A stretch of 64,000 bases of DNA. Source: Paenibacillus sp. USDA918EY (lineage in GTDB: Bacteria > Bacillota > Bacilli > Paenibacillales > Paenibacillaceae). A program made the position numbers and the translations under genes. The stretch is from assembly GCF_009870825.1 (NCBI RefSeq), contig NZ_WTWY01000004.1, positions 62,001 through 126,000 of the forward strand, given 5' to 3'. Below the pieces are notes generated by a model. The model was given only the letters and a program-made list of their open reading frames with translations, did not search any database and was not told the DNA's origin. Position 1 is the stretch's first letter. Each line of letters begins with the position of its first letter. Below, piece by piece: positions 1-9,371 of this stretch.

Positions 1-1
1 T

Positions 2-1024
2 GATTTGAACCTGGACGACCTTCAGGCATGGGCAAAAGAAAACGGCGAACCCGCCTTTCGCGCCAGCCAGATTTTTGATTGGCTGTACGTGAAAAGGGTG
101 AATAACTTTCAGGAAATGACCAATCTGTCCAAAGAGCTTCGCGCGAAGCTGGAGGACCAGTTCCAATTCGTGACCCTTACGGAGATTACGAAGCTGGAGT
201 CGAAAGACGGGACCGTCAAGTTTTTGTTCGGCCTTCATGACGACCATGCGATCGAGACCGTCATCATGAAGCATAATTACGGGAACAGCATTTGCGTGAC
301 GACCCAGGTCGGCTGCCGCATCGGCTGCACGTTTTGCGCTTCGACGCTCGGCGGGCTCAAGCGGAACCTGACGGCGGGCGAAATCGTCGCACAGGTGGTT
401 CAAGCCCAAAAAATTTTGGATCAAAAAGGGGAGCGCGTCAGCAGCATCGTTATTATGGGCTCCGGCGAGCCGTTCGAAAACTACGAAGCGACGATGAAAT
501 TTCTCCGGATTATGATCCACGAAAAAGGCCTGAACATCGGGCAGCGCCATATTACCGTTTCGACCAGCGGCATCGTGCCGAACATCTACAAATTCGCAAA
601 CGAGGATACGCAGATCAATCTGGCGATTTCCATCCACGCGCCGAACGATATGCTGCGCTCCAAACTGATGCCGGTAAACCGCCGTTATCCTTTTGAGGAC
701 GTGATGGAGGCCCTTCGTTACTATCTTGCCAAAACCGGCCGCCGCATTACGTTTGAATACGCCTTGATCGGCGGGGTGAACGACCAGCCGGAGCACGCGC
801 AGGAGCTGGCGGACGTGCTGAAGGACATGCTTTGCCACGTCAACCTGATTCCGGTCAACCATGTGCCTGAACGCAAGTACGTCCGTACCTCGCGCAACGA
901 CATTTTCAAGTTTCAAAAAGTACTCGCGGAGAGCGGAGTCAACGTAACCATTCGGCGGGAGCAAGGCCACGATATCGCGGCAGCATGCGGACAACTGCGT
1001 GCGAAGCATATGGAGTTGAGGTGA
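2..1024 (+). CDS. rlmN: Dual-specificity RNA methyltransferase RlmN, 5'-truncated
   Basis: Radical-SAM enzyme that adds a C2 methyl group to A2503 of 23S rRNA and A37 of some tRNAs. The CxxxCxxC iron-sulfur motif is visible as CRIGCTFC about 100 residues in, followed by the family segments GEPFEN and SIHAP and the C-terminal cysteine in AACGQLR. The frame is open from base 2 (Asp-Leu-Asn-Leu), and that segment matches the usual RlmN N-terminal pattern YDL-x-L. The TTG at 5 is therefore probably internal, and roughly 5-15 codons lie to the left of the window. The gene ends 7 bases before prpC and is likely co-transcribed with it. Confidence 0.95.
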   Translation, partial: DLNLDDLQAWAKENGEPAFRASQIFDWLYVKRVNNFQEMTNLSKELRAKLEDQFQFVTLTEITKLESKDGTVKFLFGLHDDHAIETVIMKHNYGNSICVTTQVGCRIGCTFCASTLGGLKRNLTAGEIVAQVVQAQKILDQKGERVSSIVIMGSGEPFENYEATMKFLRIMIHEKGLNIGQRHITVSTSGIVPNIYKFANEDTQINLAISIHAPNDMLRSKLMPVNRRYPFEDVMEALRYYLAKTGRRITFEYALIGGVNDQPEHAQELADVLKDMLCHVNLIPVNHVPERKYVRTSRNDIFKFQKVLAESGVNVTIRREQGHDIAAACGQLRAKHMELR

Positions 1025-1031
1025 ATGAAAC

Positions 1032-1808
1032 TTGATCAAAACAGTTCATGCCAGTAACATCGGCCGCGTCCGCTCGGTAAACGAGGACTCGGTCTGGATT
1101 GGCCACCTAGCGCAAGGATATACCATCGGCATCGTGGCCGACGGAATGGGCGGGCATCAAGCCGGCGATACGGCAAGCCGTCTTGCCGTCGATACGATTG
1201 CGGACGACTTGTCCTCTCTTGAAGAGGGCATGTCCGACGAAGGATTGGGCGCCGCCGTCAGCGACGCGATCCTGCATGCCAACGACGTCATTTACAGTGA
1301 AGCGTCCAAAAATGAAAAATATCACAACATGGGAACGACAGTCGAGGTGCTGCTGCTGCAGGATCGTTCCGGCGTCATCGGACATATCGGCGACAGCAGA
1401 GCTTACAAAATCGTAAACGGTCAAGCCGTTCAAATTACGGAGGACCATACGCTTGTCAATGAGCTTTACAAAAGCGGCCAGATCAGCCTCGAGGAAATGC
1501 AAACCCATCCGCGCCGCAACGTCATTATGCGCGCTTTAGGGACCGACCCCGAGGTATCTGTCGATCTGTATCCCGTGACGCTGTCTGCCGGAGAGGTGCT
1601 TCTTCTGTGCAGCGACGGACTCAGCAGCCTGGTCAGCGGCGAACATATCGCCCAAATTTCCGGCATGCTGGACGTCCCGCTGGAAGAACGGGCCGACCGG
1701 CTTCTGCAGCTGGCACTTCTTGCCGGAGGCGATGACAACATTACCGTCGCCCTGTTTGAACTTCAAGATGAAGTCTCCGGGCATAACATAAAGGAGTGGG
1801 ATTCATGA
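1032..1808 (+). CDS. prpC: PP2C-family serine/threonine phosphatase PrpC (Stp)
   Basis: Metal-dependent phosphatase that reverses phosphorylation by the neighbouring PASTA kinase. PP2C metal-binding motifs are present: NEDS (residues 17-20), ADGMGG (36-41), GDSRAY in the middle, SDGLSSL and the C-terminal GGDDNITV. The 258-residue length is normal for the family. The TTG start at 1032 follows GAGTTGAGGTGA and leaves a short gap after rlmN. The stop overlaps the prkC start as ATGA at 1805-1808, which implies translational coupling of phosphatase and kinase, as in other Firmicutes. Confidence 0.95.
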   Translation: MIKTVHASNIGRVRSVNEDSVWIGHLAQGYTIGIVADGMGGHQAGDTASRLAVDTIADDLSSLEEGMSDEGLGAAVSDAILHANDVIYSEASKNEKYHNMGTTVEVLLLQDRSGVIGHIGDSRAYKIVNGQAVQITEDHTLVNELYKSGQISLEEMQTHPRRNVIMRALGTDPEVSVDLYPVTLSAGEVLLLCSDGLSSLVSGEHIAQISGMLDVPLEERADRLLQLALLAGGDDNITVALFELQDEVSGHNIKEWDS

Positions 1809-3919
1809 TCGGACACGAATTGGGCGGCCGTTATGAGATTATAGAACGAATCGGCGGCGGCGGGATGGCCCTTGTCTACAAAGCCCATGATTTGCTTTTG
1901 GGCCGCAACGTTGCCGTCAAGGTGCTGCGCCAGCAGTTTGTGCACGATGAGGAGTTTATTCGCCGTTTCCGCCGCGAGGCGCAGTCGGCCGCTTCGCTGT
2001 CTCACCCGAACGTGGTCAGCATTTACGACGTGGGGCAGGAAAACGAGATCCATTACATCGTCATGGAATACGTCGAAGGCCATAACTTGAACGAAATCAT
2101 CAAGGAACGCGCGCCTTTGCAGGTGGAAGAGGCCGTCCGGATCGCGTCCCAAATTTGCGACGCGCTGGATCATGCCCATCAGAATCAAATCATTCACCGG
2201 GACATCAAACCGCATAACATCTTGATCGGCCGAAACGGCAGGGTGAAGGTGACCGATTTCGGAATCGCCCGGGCGGTGACTTCGACGACGATTACGCAAA
2301 CCGGTTCCGTCGTCGGCTCCGTGCACTATTTTTCTCCGGAGCATGCCAAAGGCGTGACTACCGGGGAAAAATCGGACTTATATTCTTTGGGTATCGTGCT
2401 TTACCAAATGCTGACGGCACGCCTTCCGTTTTTGGGAGAAAGCCCGATCAGCGTCGCGCTGAAACATTTGCAGGAGGAATTCGAGGAGCCGCGCGAAGTG
2501 AATCCTCTCATTCCGCAAAGCGTGGAAAACATCATCCTCAAATCGATGCGCAAAAATCCGCAGGAGCGGTACCAAAGCGCCAAGGAAATGCTGCATGACC
2601 TGGACACCTGCCTTTCGCCGGAGCGCAGAAACGAGCCGAAGATCGACTTTTCGGACGTGGACGACGAGGATCGAACCCGCGTCATGCCGGCGATCAAGCC
2701 GCAGCATATCGGACCGAGCCCGGTAAGATCCAGGCCGTTTCCTTCCGAAGAGCGGGAGGAACGCCGCGAGCCTGCGCCCGCGGCCCAAAAAACTAAAAAA
2801 TCGGGGAAGCCGATTCTTTGGATCGGCTTGACGCTTCTGCTTTTGCTTGCGATGGCAGCCGTCGTGTTTTACGTGAATCATAAATTGGTCTTACCGAACG
2901 TCATCGTGCCGAAAGTCATCGGCCAAACGGAAGAAAATGCCCGTAAAATGCTTAATGATCGCGGGCTTGAAGTCGATCCCAACGTCATTCGGGCTTATAA
3001 GCCGGATGTCCCTGCAGGCGTGGTTTATGACCAGAGCCGGGACGAAGGAACCGAAGCCAAAAAAGGATCGCTTGTTCAGATTTCGGTCGGAATCGCCAAG
3101 CCTAAGAAACAGATGCCTGACGTAAAGGGTTCGTCCTATGAAGACGCTGTTAAATTCTTGACGAAGCAAGGCTTTAAAGAAGACAATATAGAATCCAAAC
3201 CGGAAAACAGCGACAAGCCTGTAAATGAAGTCATTTCTCAGGAACCAGGGGCCAATGCCGAGGTGGATCCTGATACTGATCATGTCACGTTGACGATCAG
3301 TAAAGGGCCGCAGCAGGTACGAATGCCGAAGCTGATCGGCGAAACCCAGGACAAAGCGGCCAAAATGCTGGCGGCGGCCGGGCTGAAGCTGGATCCGAAC
3401 ATCACGCAGGAGGCAAGCTACACGGTGCCGAAAGGAACGGTTATCGCCCAGTGGCCGCATGATCCGGACACTATGGTCAATCCCAATGACGGACTCATTT
3501 CCATTACGGTGAGCTCGGGGTATCCGGCCGAAGCGATAAAATACACGTATAACGTGCCTGTCGCTCCGGATGAGGAAGGCAAAAACACGAAGGTCCGCAT
3601 CGAATATTCGGATGCGACGACCAATGACCAGATGAAGGTATGGGGATCGAAAAATATTAAAACGATGCAAATCTTCCCGGTCGATCTGGTCGTCGGCCCG
3701 AACAAGGACGCTTCCGTCAAGGTCTACAAAAACGGTCAGTTGGTTGAAAACTATACCGTATACTACATGGACGTCAAAAACGGAACGGTGCCGGATATCG
3801 AGATCCGGTCCAACGCTGGGGGTGATGGCTCACAAGGCGATGCCGGAGATGGGAATACGGGTCAAACGGGCGAAATCCAGGACCCGAATCAAGGGCAAGA
3901 CCAGGATGAGCATCCCTGA
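1805..3919 (+). CDS. prkC: Membrane Ser/Thr protein kinase PrkC with PASTA repeats
   Basis: Hanks-type kinase that senses muropeptides or lipid II and phosphorylates cytosolic proteins. The kinase domain occupies about residues 9-270: glycine loop GGGGMALVY (17-25), catalytic Lys39, HRDIKPHN and DFG. A transmembrane helix (WIGLTLLLLLAMAAVVFYV) follows near residue 340. Three extracellular PASTA units begin at VPKVIGQT, MPDVKGSS and MPKLIGET, and the tail is rich in Gly/Asp/Gln. ATG 1805 is chosen because AAGGAG lies 8 bases upstream; an in-frame GTG at 1796 overlaps that site. In B. subtilis the homologue triggers spore germination, which fits spoVM nearby. Confidence 0.95.
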   Translation: MIGHELGGRYEIIERIGGGGMALVYKAHDLLLGRNVAVKVLRQQFVHDEEFIRRFRREAQSAASLSHPNVVSIYDVGQENEIHYIVMEYVEGHNLNEIIKERAPLQVEEAVRIASQICDALDHAHQNQIIHRDIKPHNILIGRNGRVKVTDFGIARAVTSTTITQTGSVVGSVHYFSPEHAKGVTTGEKSDLYSLGIVLYQMLTARLPFLGESPISVALKHLQEEFEEPREVNPLIPQSVENIILKSMRKNPQERYQSAKEMLHDLDTCLSPERRNEPKIDFSDVDDEDRTRVMPAIKPQHIGPSPVRSRPFPSEEREERREPAPAAQKTKKSGKPILWIGLTLLLLLAMAAVVFYVNHKLVLPNVIVPKVIGQTEENARKMLNDRGLEVDPNVIRAYKPDVPAGVVYDQSRDEGTEAKKGSLVQISVGIAKPKKQMPDVKGSSYEDAVKFLTKQGFKEDNIESKPENSDKPVNEVISQEPGANAEVDPDTDHVTLTISKGPQQVRMPKLIGETQDKAAKMLAAAGLKLDPNITQEASYTVPKGTVIAQWPHDPDTMVNPNDGLISITVSSGYPAEAIKYTYNVPVAPDEEGKNTKVRIEYSDATTNDQMKVWGSKNIKTMQIFPVDLVVGPNKDASVKVYKNGQLVENYTVYYMDVKNGTVPDIEIRSNAGGDGSQGDAGDGNTGQTGEIQDPNQGQDQDEHP

Positions 3920-3998
3920 CCCTCCCGGAAAAAAACAGGGGAAGGGCAAGAAAAAAAACAAGGATAACGAGAACGTCATTTATCAATATCACCATTAG

Positions 3999-4019
3999 GG
4001 CCGCCCGCCACGGGCGGTC
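3999..4019 (+). terminator. GC-rich hairpin between prkC and rsgA
   Basis: CCGCCCG-CCA-CGGGCGG is extended by two flanking pairs and followed only by TCTTTC. The poor U-tract suggests a weak terminator or an mRNA-processing hairpin inside the operon. Confidence 0.4.
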
Positions 4020-4046
4020 TTTCGGAGAAAGCGAGGCCTTTCATGT

Positions 4047-4961
4047 ATGCCTGAAGGAGTAATCGTGAAGGCGTTAAGCGGATATTATTATGTTAAACCA
4101 CTCGAAAACGGAATGGCGGCTTCGGGGGACGGAGACGCGATCCAATGCAGGGCGCGCGGCATTTTCAAGAAAAAGGGCGTAACCCCGTTGGTCGGTGACC
4201 ATATCCTCTATTCCCATACGGAAAACGGGGAAGGCGTGGTGGACGAAATTTTGCCGCGCCGCTCCGAGTTGATCCGTCCTCCGGTCGCCAACGTCGATTT
4301 GGCTGTTCTGGTATTTTCGGTGCGCGAGCCGGATTTGAATTTGCAGCTGCTGGACAAGTTTTTGGTGCATATCGAGCATGCCGGTTTGGACACGGTCATC
4401 TGCCTGACTAAGCAGGACCTTCTGGAGGGAGGGGCCGGAGAAGATCCGGTCGCCCTGGTTCAATCGCTGTACGAAAATATCGGATATCAAGTCATCGTAT
4501 CGAGCTCACGCTTAGGGCTGGGAACGGAACTGCTGACGGAACGTTTGAAGGGTCAAATCAGCGTTTTTTCGGGGCAATCGGGTGTAGGCAAGTCATCGCT
4601 GCTGAACCGGCTTGTCCCTGGGCTTGAGCTCGAAACGAGCGCCATCAGCATGAGGCTTGGGCGCGGCAAGCATACGACCCGCCATGTGGAACTGATCGAG
4701 CTTCCAGGCGGAGGTTTCGTGGCCGATACGCCGGGCTTCAGCCAGCTGGACTTTTTGGAGCTTGGCGTCGAGGAGCTGTCAACCTGCTTCAGGGAATTTG
4801 CTTCCTATGCGGAGGCATGCAAGTTCCGGGGCTGCAGCCATACCCATGAGCCCGGCTGCAAAGTCCGGGAGGCCGCCGAGGCGGGAAAGATCGCGGCGAG
4901 CCGTTACGAGCATTACGTGCAGTTTTTAAACGAAATGAAAGATAAAAAGCGGAGGTATTAA
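4047..4961 (+). CDS. rsgA: Ribosome small-subunit GTPase RsgA (CpgA/YloQ)
   Basis: Circularly permuted GTPase that assists late 30S maturation. After an N-terminal OB fold (RGIFKKKG...PLVGD) the GTPase motifs appear in permuted order: TKQD (G4), then GQSGVGKSSLLN (P-loop), GRGKHTTRH and DTPGFSQL. The C-terminal zinc-binding pattern is CKFRGCSHTHEPGC. The 304-residue length is typical. The MPEG N-terminus matches homologues, supporting ATG 4047 despite a weak Shine-Dalgarno. In Bacillales this protein is a PrkC substrate, consistent with the shared operon. Confidence 0.95.
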   Translation: MPEGVIVKALSGYYYVKPLENGMAASGDGDAIQCRARGIFKKKGVTPLVGDHILYSHTENGEGVVDEILPRRSELIRPPVANVDLAVLVFSVREPDLNLQLLDKFLVHIEHAGLDTVICLTKQDLLEGGAGEDPVALVQSLYENIGYQVIVSSSRLGLGTELLTERLKGQISVFSGQSGVGKSSLLNRLVPGLELETSAISMRLGRGKHTTRHVELIELPGGGFVADTPGFSQLDFLELGVEELSTCFREFASYAEACKFRGCSHTHEPGCKVREAAEAGKIAASRYEHYVQFLNEMKDKKRRY

Positions 4962-4966
4962 CGGAA

Positions 4967-5629
4967 ATGATTAAAATAGCGCCATCGATATTGTCAGCGG
5001 ATTTTGCCCAACTGGGGCCGGAGGTTGCAGCGGCGGAAGCGGGAGGAGCGGACTGGATTCACGTGGACGTCATGGACGGGCATTTTGTTCCGAACATTAC
5101 GCTGGGACCGGCGATCGTCAGCGCCATCAAGCCGCATACGAGCCTGCCTCTCGACGTTCACCTGATGATCGAGCGTCCGGAAGCTTATATCGCTGATTTT
5201 GTCCAAGCCGGCGCCGACGTGATTACCGTTCATGCCGAAGCCTGTACGCATCTGCACCGGGTCATTCACATGATCAAGGAGCATGGGATCAAAGCGGGAG
5301 TGGCGATCAATCCGGCGACTCCGGCGGCGGCCATCCAGGAAGTGCTCGAGGACGTGGATTTGGTTCTCGTCATGACCGTCAATCCGGGCTTTGGAGGACA
5401 GGCCTTCATTCCGCGCACGGTTCATAAAATCCGCCAGGTGCGCCAGTGGCTGAACGAAGCCTCGCGCTTTGACGTGCATATCGAGGTCGACGGCGGCATT
5501 ACGAGCGAAACGGCGCCGCTGGTTGCCGAGGCCGGAGCGGACGTGCTTGTCGCAGGGAGCGCCGTTTACGGCAAACCGGACCGGGAAGCGGCGATCCGGG
5601 CCATCCGGACCAGCGCCCAAAAGGCATAA
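4967..5629 (+). CDS. rpe: Ribulose-phosphate 3-epimerase
   Basis: Interconverts ribulose 5-phosphate and xylulose 5-phosphate in the pentose phosphate pathway. The complete (beta/alpha)8 protein of 220 residues starts IAPSILSADFAQLG. It carries the metal/catalytic motifs HVDVMDGHFVPN and DVHLMIE, then VNPGFGGQ and EVDGGI near the phosphate site. ATG 4967 sits 10 bases after GGAGGT, and only 5 bases separate it from rsgA. Most Bacillales have thiN (yloS) immediately downstream; here a terminator and spoVM follow instead. Confidence 0.96.
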   Translation: MIKIAPSILSADFAQLGPEVAAAEAGGADWIHVDVMDGHFVPNITLGPAIVSAIKPHTSLPLDVHLMIERPEAYIADFVQAGADVITVHAEACTHLHRVIHMIKEHGIKAGVAINPATPAAAIQEVLEDVDLVLVMTVNPGFGGQAFIPRTVHKIRQVRQWLNEASRFDVHIEVDGGITSETAPLVAEAGADVLVAGSAVYGKPDREAAIRAIRTSAQKA

Positions 5630-5692
5630 ACCCAATATGGGCGGTTTCACTTGTCAGCCTTTGTCATAGGTCATGCCGTTTGCGCATACATT

Positions 5693-5729
5693 GGTTACAT
5701 GAGCAGGGTTCTCATGTAACCTTTTTTTT
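5693..5729 (+). terminator. Rho-independent terminator after rpe
   Basis: Perfect 11-bp stem GGTTACATGAG / CTCATGTAACC with a 7-base loop and eight T residues. It closes the rlmN-to-rpe operon. Confidence 0.93.
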
Positions 5730-5800
5730 GTCCGTTTCTGCAGTGAACGAACTAAAGGCATACCATACGCGATGACATGAGAATATGGGGAGGGTGGAAT

Positions 5801-5881
5801 ATGAAATTTTATACGTTTAAGCTGCCAAAGTTTTTGGGAGGATTCGTAAAAGCTCTTTTAAACACATTCCATAAAAGCTGA
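5801..5881 (+). CDS. spoVM: SpoVM, 26-residue spore morphogenesis peptide
   Basis: Amphipathic micro-protein that marks the convex forespore membrane and anchors SpoIVA at the start of coat assembly. The 26-codon frame begins MKFYTFKLPKFLGG, matching the conserved SpoVM start with its helix-initiating Pro9, and ends in a Lys-Ser tail. GGGGAGGG stands 6-7 bases before the ATG. It is separated from rpe by a terminator, so it should have its own promoter, expected to be sigma-E dependent (inferred from the family). Its position between rpe and rpmB is conserved in Bacillus. Confidence 0.95.
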   Translation: MKFYTFKLPKFLGGFVKALLNTFHKS

Positions 5882-5964
5882 AGACTCCTTATGGTATGCC
5901 GCTGATGCTAAAAAACCTCTGACGCGAGGCGGCATGAAACATACCGAATATGGCCAAAGGCATT

Positions 5965-5997
5965 AAAAAAGCACCTGCTGTAAACAAGGTGCTTTTT
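5965..5997 (+). terminator. Terminator after spoVM
   Basis: Stem AAAAAAGCACCT / AGGTGCTTTTT around an 11-base loop; it works in either direction. The next 180 bases up to rpmB show no gene. A short GC-rich element near 6136-6160 (CCCGCGCGGGGCGAGG between A-rich and T-rich flanks) might end the rpmB transcript. Confidence 0.88.
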
Positions 5998-6181
5998 GCT
6001 TATATGCTATTCTTAAGGTCTAAGAAAGTGTAAAACGTCCAAGAGGCTTGTCTATTTCTAGATCCGCCTCATCAGCGGTTCGTCATCCGTAGGCAGACGT
6101 TTTCCGGAATACAAATCGTATTCAGAAGAAAAAATCCCGCGCGGGGCGAGGACTTTTCATTTGCATAAACAAATCGACGAA

Positions 6182-6370
6182 TTATACGCGGGTAACTTTA
6201 CCGGATTTGAGCGCACGAGTGCTCACATAAACGCGCTTAGGTTTGCCGTCAACGAGAATACGAACTTTTTGCACGTTTACGCCCCAAGAACGACGGTTAC
6301 GGTTGTTAGCGTGAGATACATGGTTGCCGCTTCCTGGCTTCTTGCCAGTCACATAACATTTGCGAGACAT
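6182..6370 (-). CDS. rpmB: 50S ribosomal protein L28
   Basis: A 62-residue basic protein beginning [11 protein letters not shown] and ending [15 protein letters not shown], diagnostic of bacterial L28. Only one cysteine is present, so this is not the CxxC zinc-binding form. AGGAGG precedes the start on the minus strand. It is transcribed opposite to its neighbours, as in B. subtilis. Confidence 0.96.
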   Translation of the reverse strand: MSRKCYVTGKKPGSGNHVSHANNRNRRSWGVNVQKVRILVDGKPKRVYVSTRALKSGKVTRV

Positions 6371-6418
6371 AGATTACACCTCCTTATTCCAAACACCTGC
6401 ATAAAACAATACTTGTAT

Positions 6419-6448
6419 ATCATATCACAGCAAAATTTGCTTCGTCAA
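6419..6448 (-). promoter_or_regulatory. Sigma-A promoter of rpmB
   Basis: On the minus strand TTGACG (6443-6448), an 18-base spacer and TATGAT (6419-6424) lie about 50 bases upstream of the rpmB start. Confidence 0.7.
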
Positions 6449-6655
6449 CCGCCAGCCAAAAACATTTATTTCTGAGGTTTCTTATAGTACAATGATGAAT
6501 AGCCCATACTGGTGTATTATGGGATGCTTCATTTATATATGGATGATCGGGGATTATGTATTATCCTGAATAAAATTGGCGAAACGAAAACGTGAAAATG
6601 ACGTATGTATAAGGACGCCAGTAGCTAGGGATCAAGCTAGGAAGGGGATTTATCA
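6449..6655. other. Upstream region of fakA without a gene
   Basis: In many Bacillales an Asp23-family gene (yloU) occupies this place; no such frame is present here. An AT-rich stretch (CTTATAGTACAATGATG near 6480) could hold the fakA promoter. A small hairpin CCCATA / TATGGG spans 6503-6523. Confidence 0.5.
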
Positions 6656-8446
6656 TTGAGTAAGCGTTCTTTGAATGGGACAGATTTTACCGCTATGGTA
6701 TTGGCCGGAGCGGAACAACTGCAGCAGCATGCAGAACATGTCAATTCTTTAAATGTTTTTCCGGTGCCTGATGGCGACACGGGAACCAACATGAATCTGA
6801 CGATGAGCGCAGGTGTGACTGAGCTAAAAAGAAATCATTCCGACTCGATCGGACACAGTGCGGGGGTTTTGTCCAAAGGACTGCTGATGGGTGCGCGCGG
6901 AAACTCCGGCGTCATTACATCCCAGCTTTTCCGGGGCTTTGGCCGCTATGCCGCGCCTTACGATGAACTGAACGCGATGCAGTTCGCCGCGGCTCTGCAA
7001 ACGGGCGTGGATGCTGCGTATAAAGCCGTTGTTAAACCTGTGGAAGGCACCATTTTGACGGTGGCCAAGGAGGCTGCCAAACATGCCGTCTTCTACGCGC
7101 GGCGGACCAACGACATTACTGAATTGATGGAACAAGTTCTTTTAAAAGCGCAGGAGACGTTGTCCCAGACACCGGAGATGCTCCCTGTACTGAAGCAGGT
7201 AGGCGTCGTGGACTCCGGGGGACAAGGCCTCGTTTATATTTATGAAGGTTTTCTGCGCTACCTGAAAGGGGCCCAGGACCAGGCCGATTACCATGAAGCT
7301 CCGGCGGCAAGACAAGCACCGGCCGTTCTTAGTCCGGAGGGGCCGGCGGTTCCAAGCTCTACGGTTGCGCAGCGGCCCGAGCTGGCCCAATCCAAAATCG
7401 AAACCGAAGACATTGAATTTTTGTACGATATGGAATTTTTCATCAACCGTCAGCTTGGCGGCGGGCAAGCGGCCGTATTCGATGAGGAGGAATTCCGGAA
7501 AGCGTTGTCAAAAAACGGGGACTCCATCATTATTATTGCGGACGATGAATTGATCAAAGTGCATGTCCATTCCAAGGCTCCGGGCGACGTGCTGAATTTG
7601 GCGCTCCGTTTCGGCGAAATTACCCAAATCCATATTTTGAATATGCGCGAGCAGCATCGGGACCTGCTGACGACCGGGCTTGACATCGCGCCGATGCCGG
7701 AACTTTTCGCCGATATGCCGGTAGACCCGGTTGATCATTCGCGCGAGCAGGCACCGGCGACGCCGCCGGCCGACGAAATGGCTCCGTACGGGTTTATCGC
7801 CGTGGCTTCAGGCCAAGGCATTGCCGACATTTTCAAAAGCCTGGGCGTCGACGTCGTGCTGTCCGGCGGGCAAACGATGAATCCGAGCACGGAGGATTTC
7901 GTCAACGCGATCCGTTCGATCTCCGCCCAGCACGTATACATTTTGCCGAACAACTCCAATATCGTGCTTGCCGCCGAGCAGGCGCGCGAGCTGCTGGAGG
8001 GCGAGCGCAGCGTCACGGTGATCCCGAGCAAAAGCATTCCGCAGGGAATTTCCGCAGCGTTTGCGTTTTCCGAGGAGGAAATCGAGGATACGAACACAAG
8101 CAGCATGATGGATGCCATTGCCCGGGTGAAATCCGGCCAGGTTACCCACGCGGTGCGCGACACGCAGATCGACAATCTCGATATTAAGGCCGGACAATAC
8201 ATCGGCATTGAAAACTCGAAGATCGTGACGGCTGCCGAAAGCCTTTTGGCCTCCTGTCAGGACCTTTTGTCCAAAATGCTTGTCAGCGGCGACGAAATCG
8301 TGACCGTCCTTGCGGGTGAGGAGACGGATGCCGGCCTGACGGCGGAACTTGCGGACTGGATCGGCGACCGGTACCCGAATGCCGAGGTCGAAGTGCATCA
8401 AGGCGGACAGCCGGTGTATTATTATATTTTTTCCGTAGAATCCTGA
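6656..8446 (+). CDS. fakA: Fatty acid kinase ATP-binding subunit FakA (YloV)
   Basis: Phosphorylates fatty acids presented by a FakB carrier, feeding exogenous or recycled acyl chains into phospholipid synthesis. The N-terminal DhaL-type ATP-binding domain (about residues 8-205) shows NVFPVPDGDTGTNM and GARGNSGVI. A variable Ala/Pro-rich linker near residue 210-240 leads to the middle and C-terminal FakA domains (SGGQTMNPSTEDF, LPNNSNI, PSKSIPQG). The TTG start follows GGAAGGGGAT. The FakB candidate lies immediately downstream. Confidence 0.93.
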   Translation: MSKRSLNGTDFTAMVLAGAEQLQQHAEHVNSLNVFPVPDGDTGTNMNLTMSAGVTELKRNHSDSIGHSAGVLSKGLLMGARGNSGVITSQLFRGFGRYAAPYDELNAMQFAAALQTGVDAAYKAVVKPVEGTILTVAKEAAKHAVFYARRTNDITELMEQVLLKAQETLSQTPEMLPVLKQVGVVDSGGQGLVYIYEGFLRYLKGAQDQADYHEAPAARQAPAVLSPEGPAVPSSTVAQRPELAQSKIETEDIEFLYDMEFFINRQLGGGQAAVFDEEEFRKALSKNGDSIIIIADDELIKVHVHSKAPGDVLNLALRFGEITQIHILNMREQHRDLLTTGLDIAPMPELFADMPVDPVDHSREQAPATPPADEMAPYGFIAVASGQGIADIFKSLGVDVVLSGGQTMNPSTEDFVNAIRSISAQHVYILPNNSNIVLAAEQARELLEGERSVTVIPSKSIPQGISAAFAFSEEEIEDTNTSSMMDAIARVKSGQVTHAVRDTQIDNLDIKAGQYIGIENSKIVTAAESLLASCQDLLSKMLVSGDEIVTVLAGEETDAGLTAELADWIGDRYPNAEVEVHQGGQPVYYYIFSVES

Positions 8447-8498
8447 TCGGACATGAAGCAAGGCAAAGTTAAAAAAACCTCTAAAGGAGGCCGCTCGC

Positions 8499-9356
8499 AT
8501 GGCTCATGCGGTAATTGTGACGGACAGCACCGCTGACATACCGGAGGAACTGGTCGGCAAATACGACATTCATGTCGTCCCGCTTCGCCTCATGTTCGGA
8601 GAAGAAACGTTTGAGGACGGCGTGGACATATCGGCTGAGGTGTTCTATAAACGGCTTGTTCAGTCAGAGCAGCTGCCTACGACGTCGCAGGCTTCTCCTG
8701 CCGATTATATTGAAGTTTACCAAAATTTGATGAACGTTTTCCCCGACAGCCCGATTCTTTCTTTTCATATTTCGTCCGGGCTTAGCGGAACGTATCAATC
8801 GGCGCTGCTCGCCAAATCGATGCTGGATGACCCGCCGTCCATACATGTCGTGGATTCCAAATCGGCTTCCTACGGCTTTGGGCTTCTTGTGGTCCAGGCG
8901 GCCCGGCTCGCTGCCGAAGGAAAAACCGCAGAGGAAATTTTGGCGTCGGTAGAACAGGTTCGAAGGCAGCGCAAGTTGTATTTTCTTGTCGATACGCTCG
9001 AATATTTACAGAAGGGCGGACGCATCGGCAAAGCGGCTGCCGTCATCGGCAACCTGCTGAACATCAAGCCGATCCTGTCGATCGACGAGGAAGGCATCAT
9101 TTATGCGGTGGAAAAGGTCAGAGGCCGCAAAAAAGCGATATCCCGCATGATCGAGCGGTTTCAGGAAGATTTGGGCGGGACCCGGGACATCAACGTGGCC
9201 GTAGGCCATACGGCGGACCCGGCTTCGGCCGATCCGGTGCTTGAGGAACTGTCCCGGCATTATAACCTGAACGAGGTCGTGCTTACCAATATCGGTCCGG
9301 TGGTCGGCACCCATGTCGGTCCCGGAACGTTGGCCGTGTTTATCTGGCCGAATTAA
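8499..9356 (+). CDS. fakB: DegV-family fatty acid-binding protein (FakB)
   Basis: DegV proteins hold a fatty acid while FakA phosphorylates its carboxylate. The start VTDSTADIPEEL, the TSQASP motif and SFHISSGLSGTYQSA are family signatures, as are LDTLEYLQKGGRIG-type residues (here VDTLEYLQKGGRIG) and the C-terminal GPVVGTHVGPGT. The 285-residue length is normal. AAAGGAGG lies 8 bases before ATG 8499, and the gene is 52 bases after fakA. This adjacency suggests that FakA and this carrier form one functional kinase. Confidence 0.92.
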   Translation: MAHAVIVTDSTADIPEELVGKYDIHVVPLRLMFGEETFEDGVDISAEVFYKRLVQSEQLPTTSQASPADYIEVYQNLMNVFPDSPILSFHISSGLSGTYQSALLAKSMLDDPPSIHVVDSKSASYGFGLLVVQAARLAAEGKTAEEILASVEQVRRQRKLYFLVDTLEYLQKGGRIGKAAAVIGNLLNIKPILSIDEEGIIYAVEKVRGRKKAISRMIERFQEDLGGTRDINVAVGHTADPASADPVLEELSRHYNLNEVVLTNIGPVVGTHVGPGTLAVFIWPN

Positions 9357-9371
9357 AAATGAGGGATGGAA

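Noticed and set aside
3908..3998. Lysine-rich small frame after prkC
   Set aside because: It begins inside the prkC stop region without a ribosome binding site; the composition reflects A-rich sequence.
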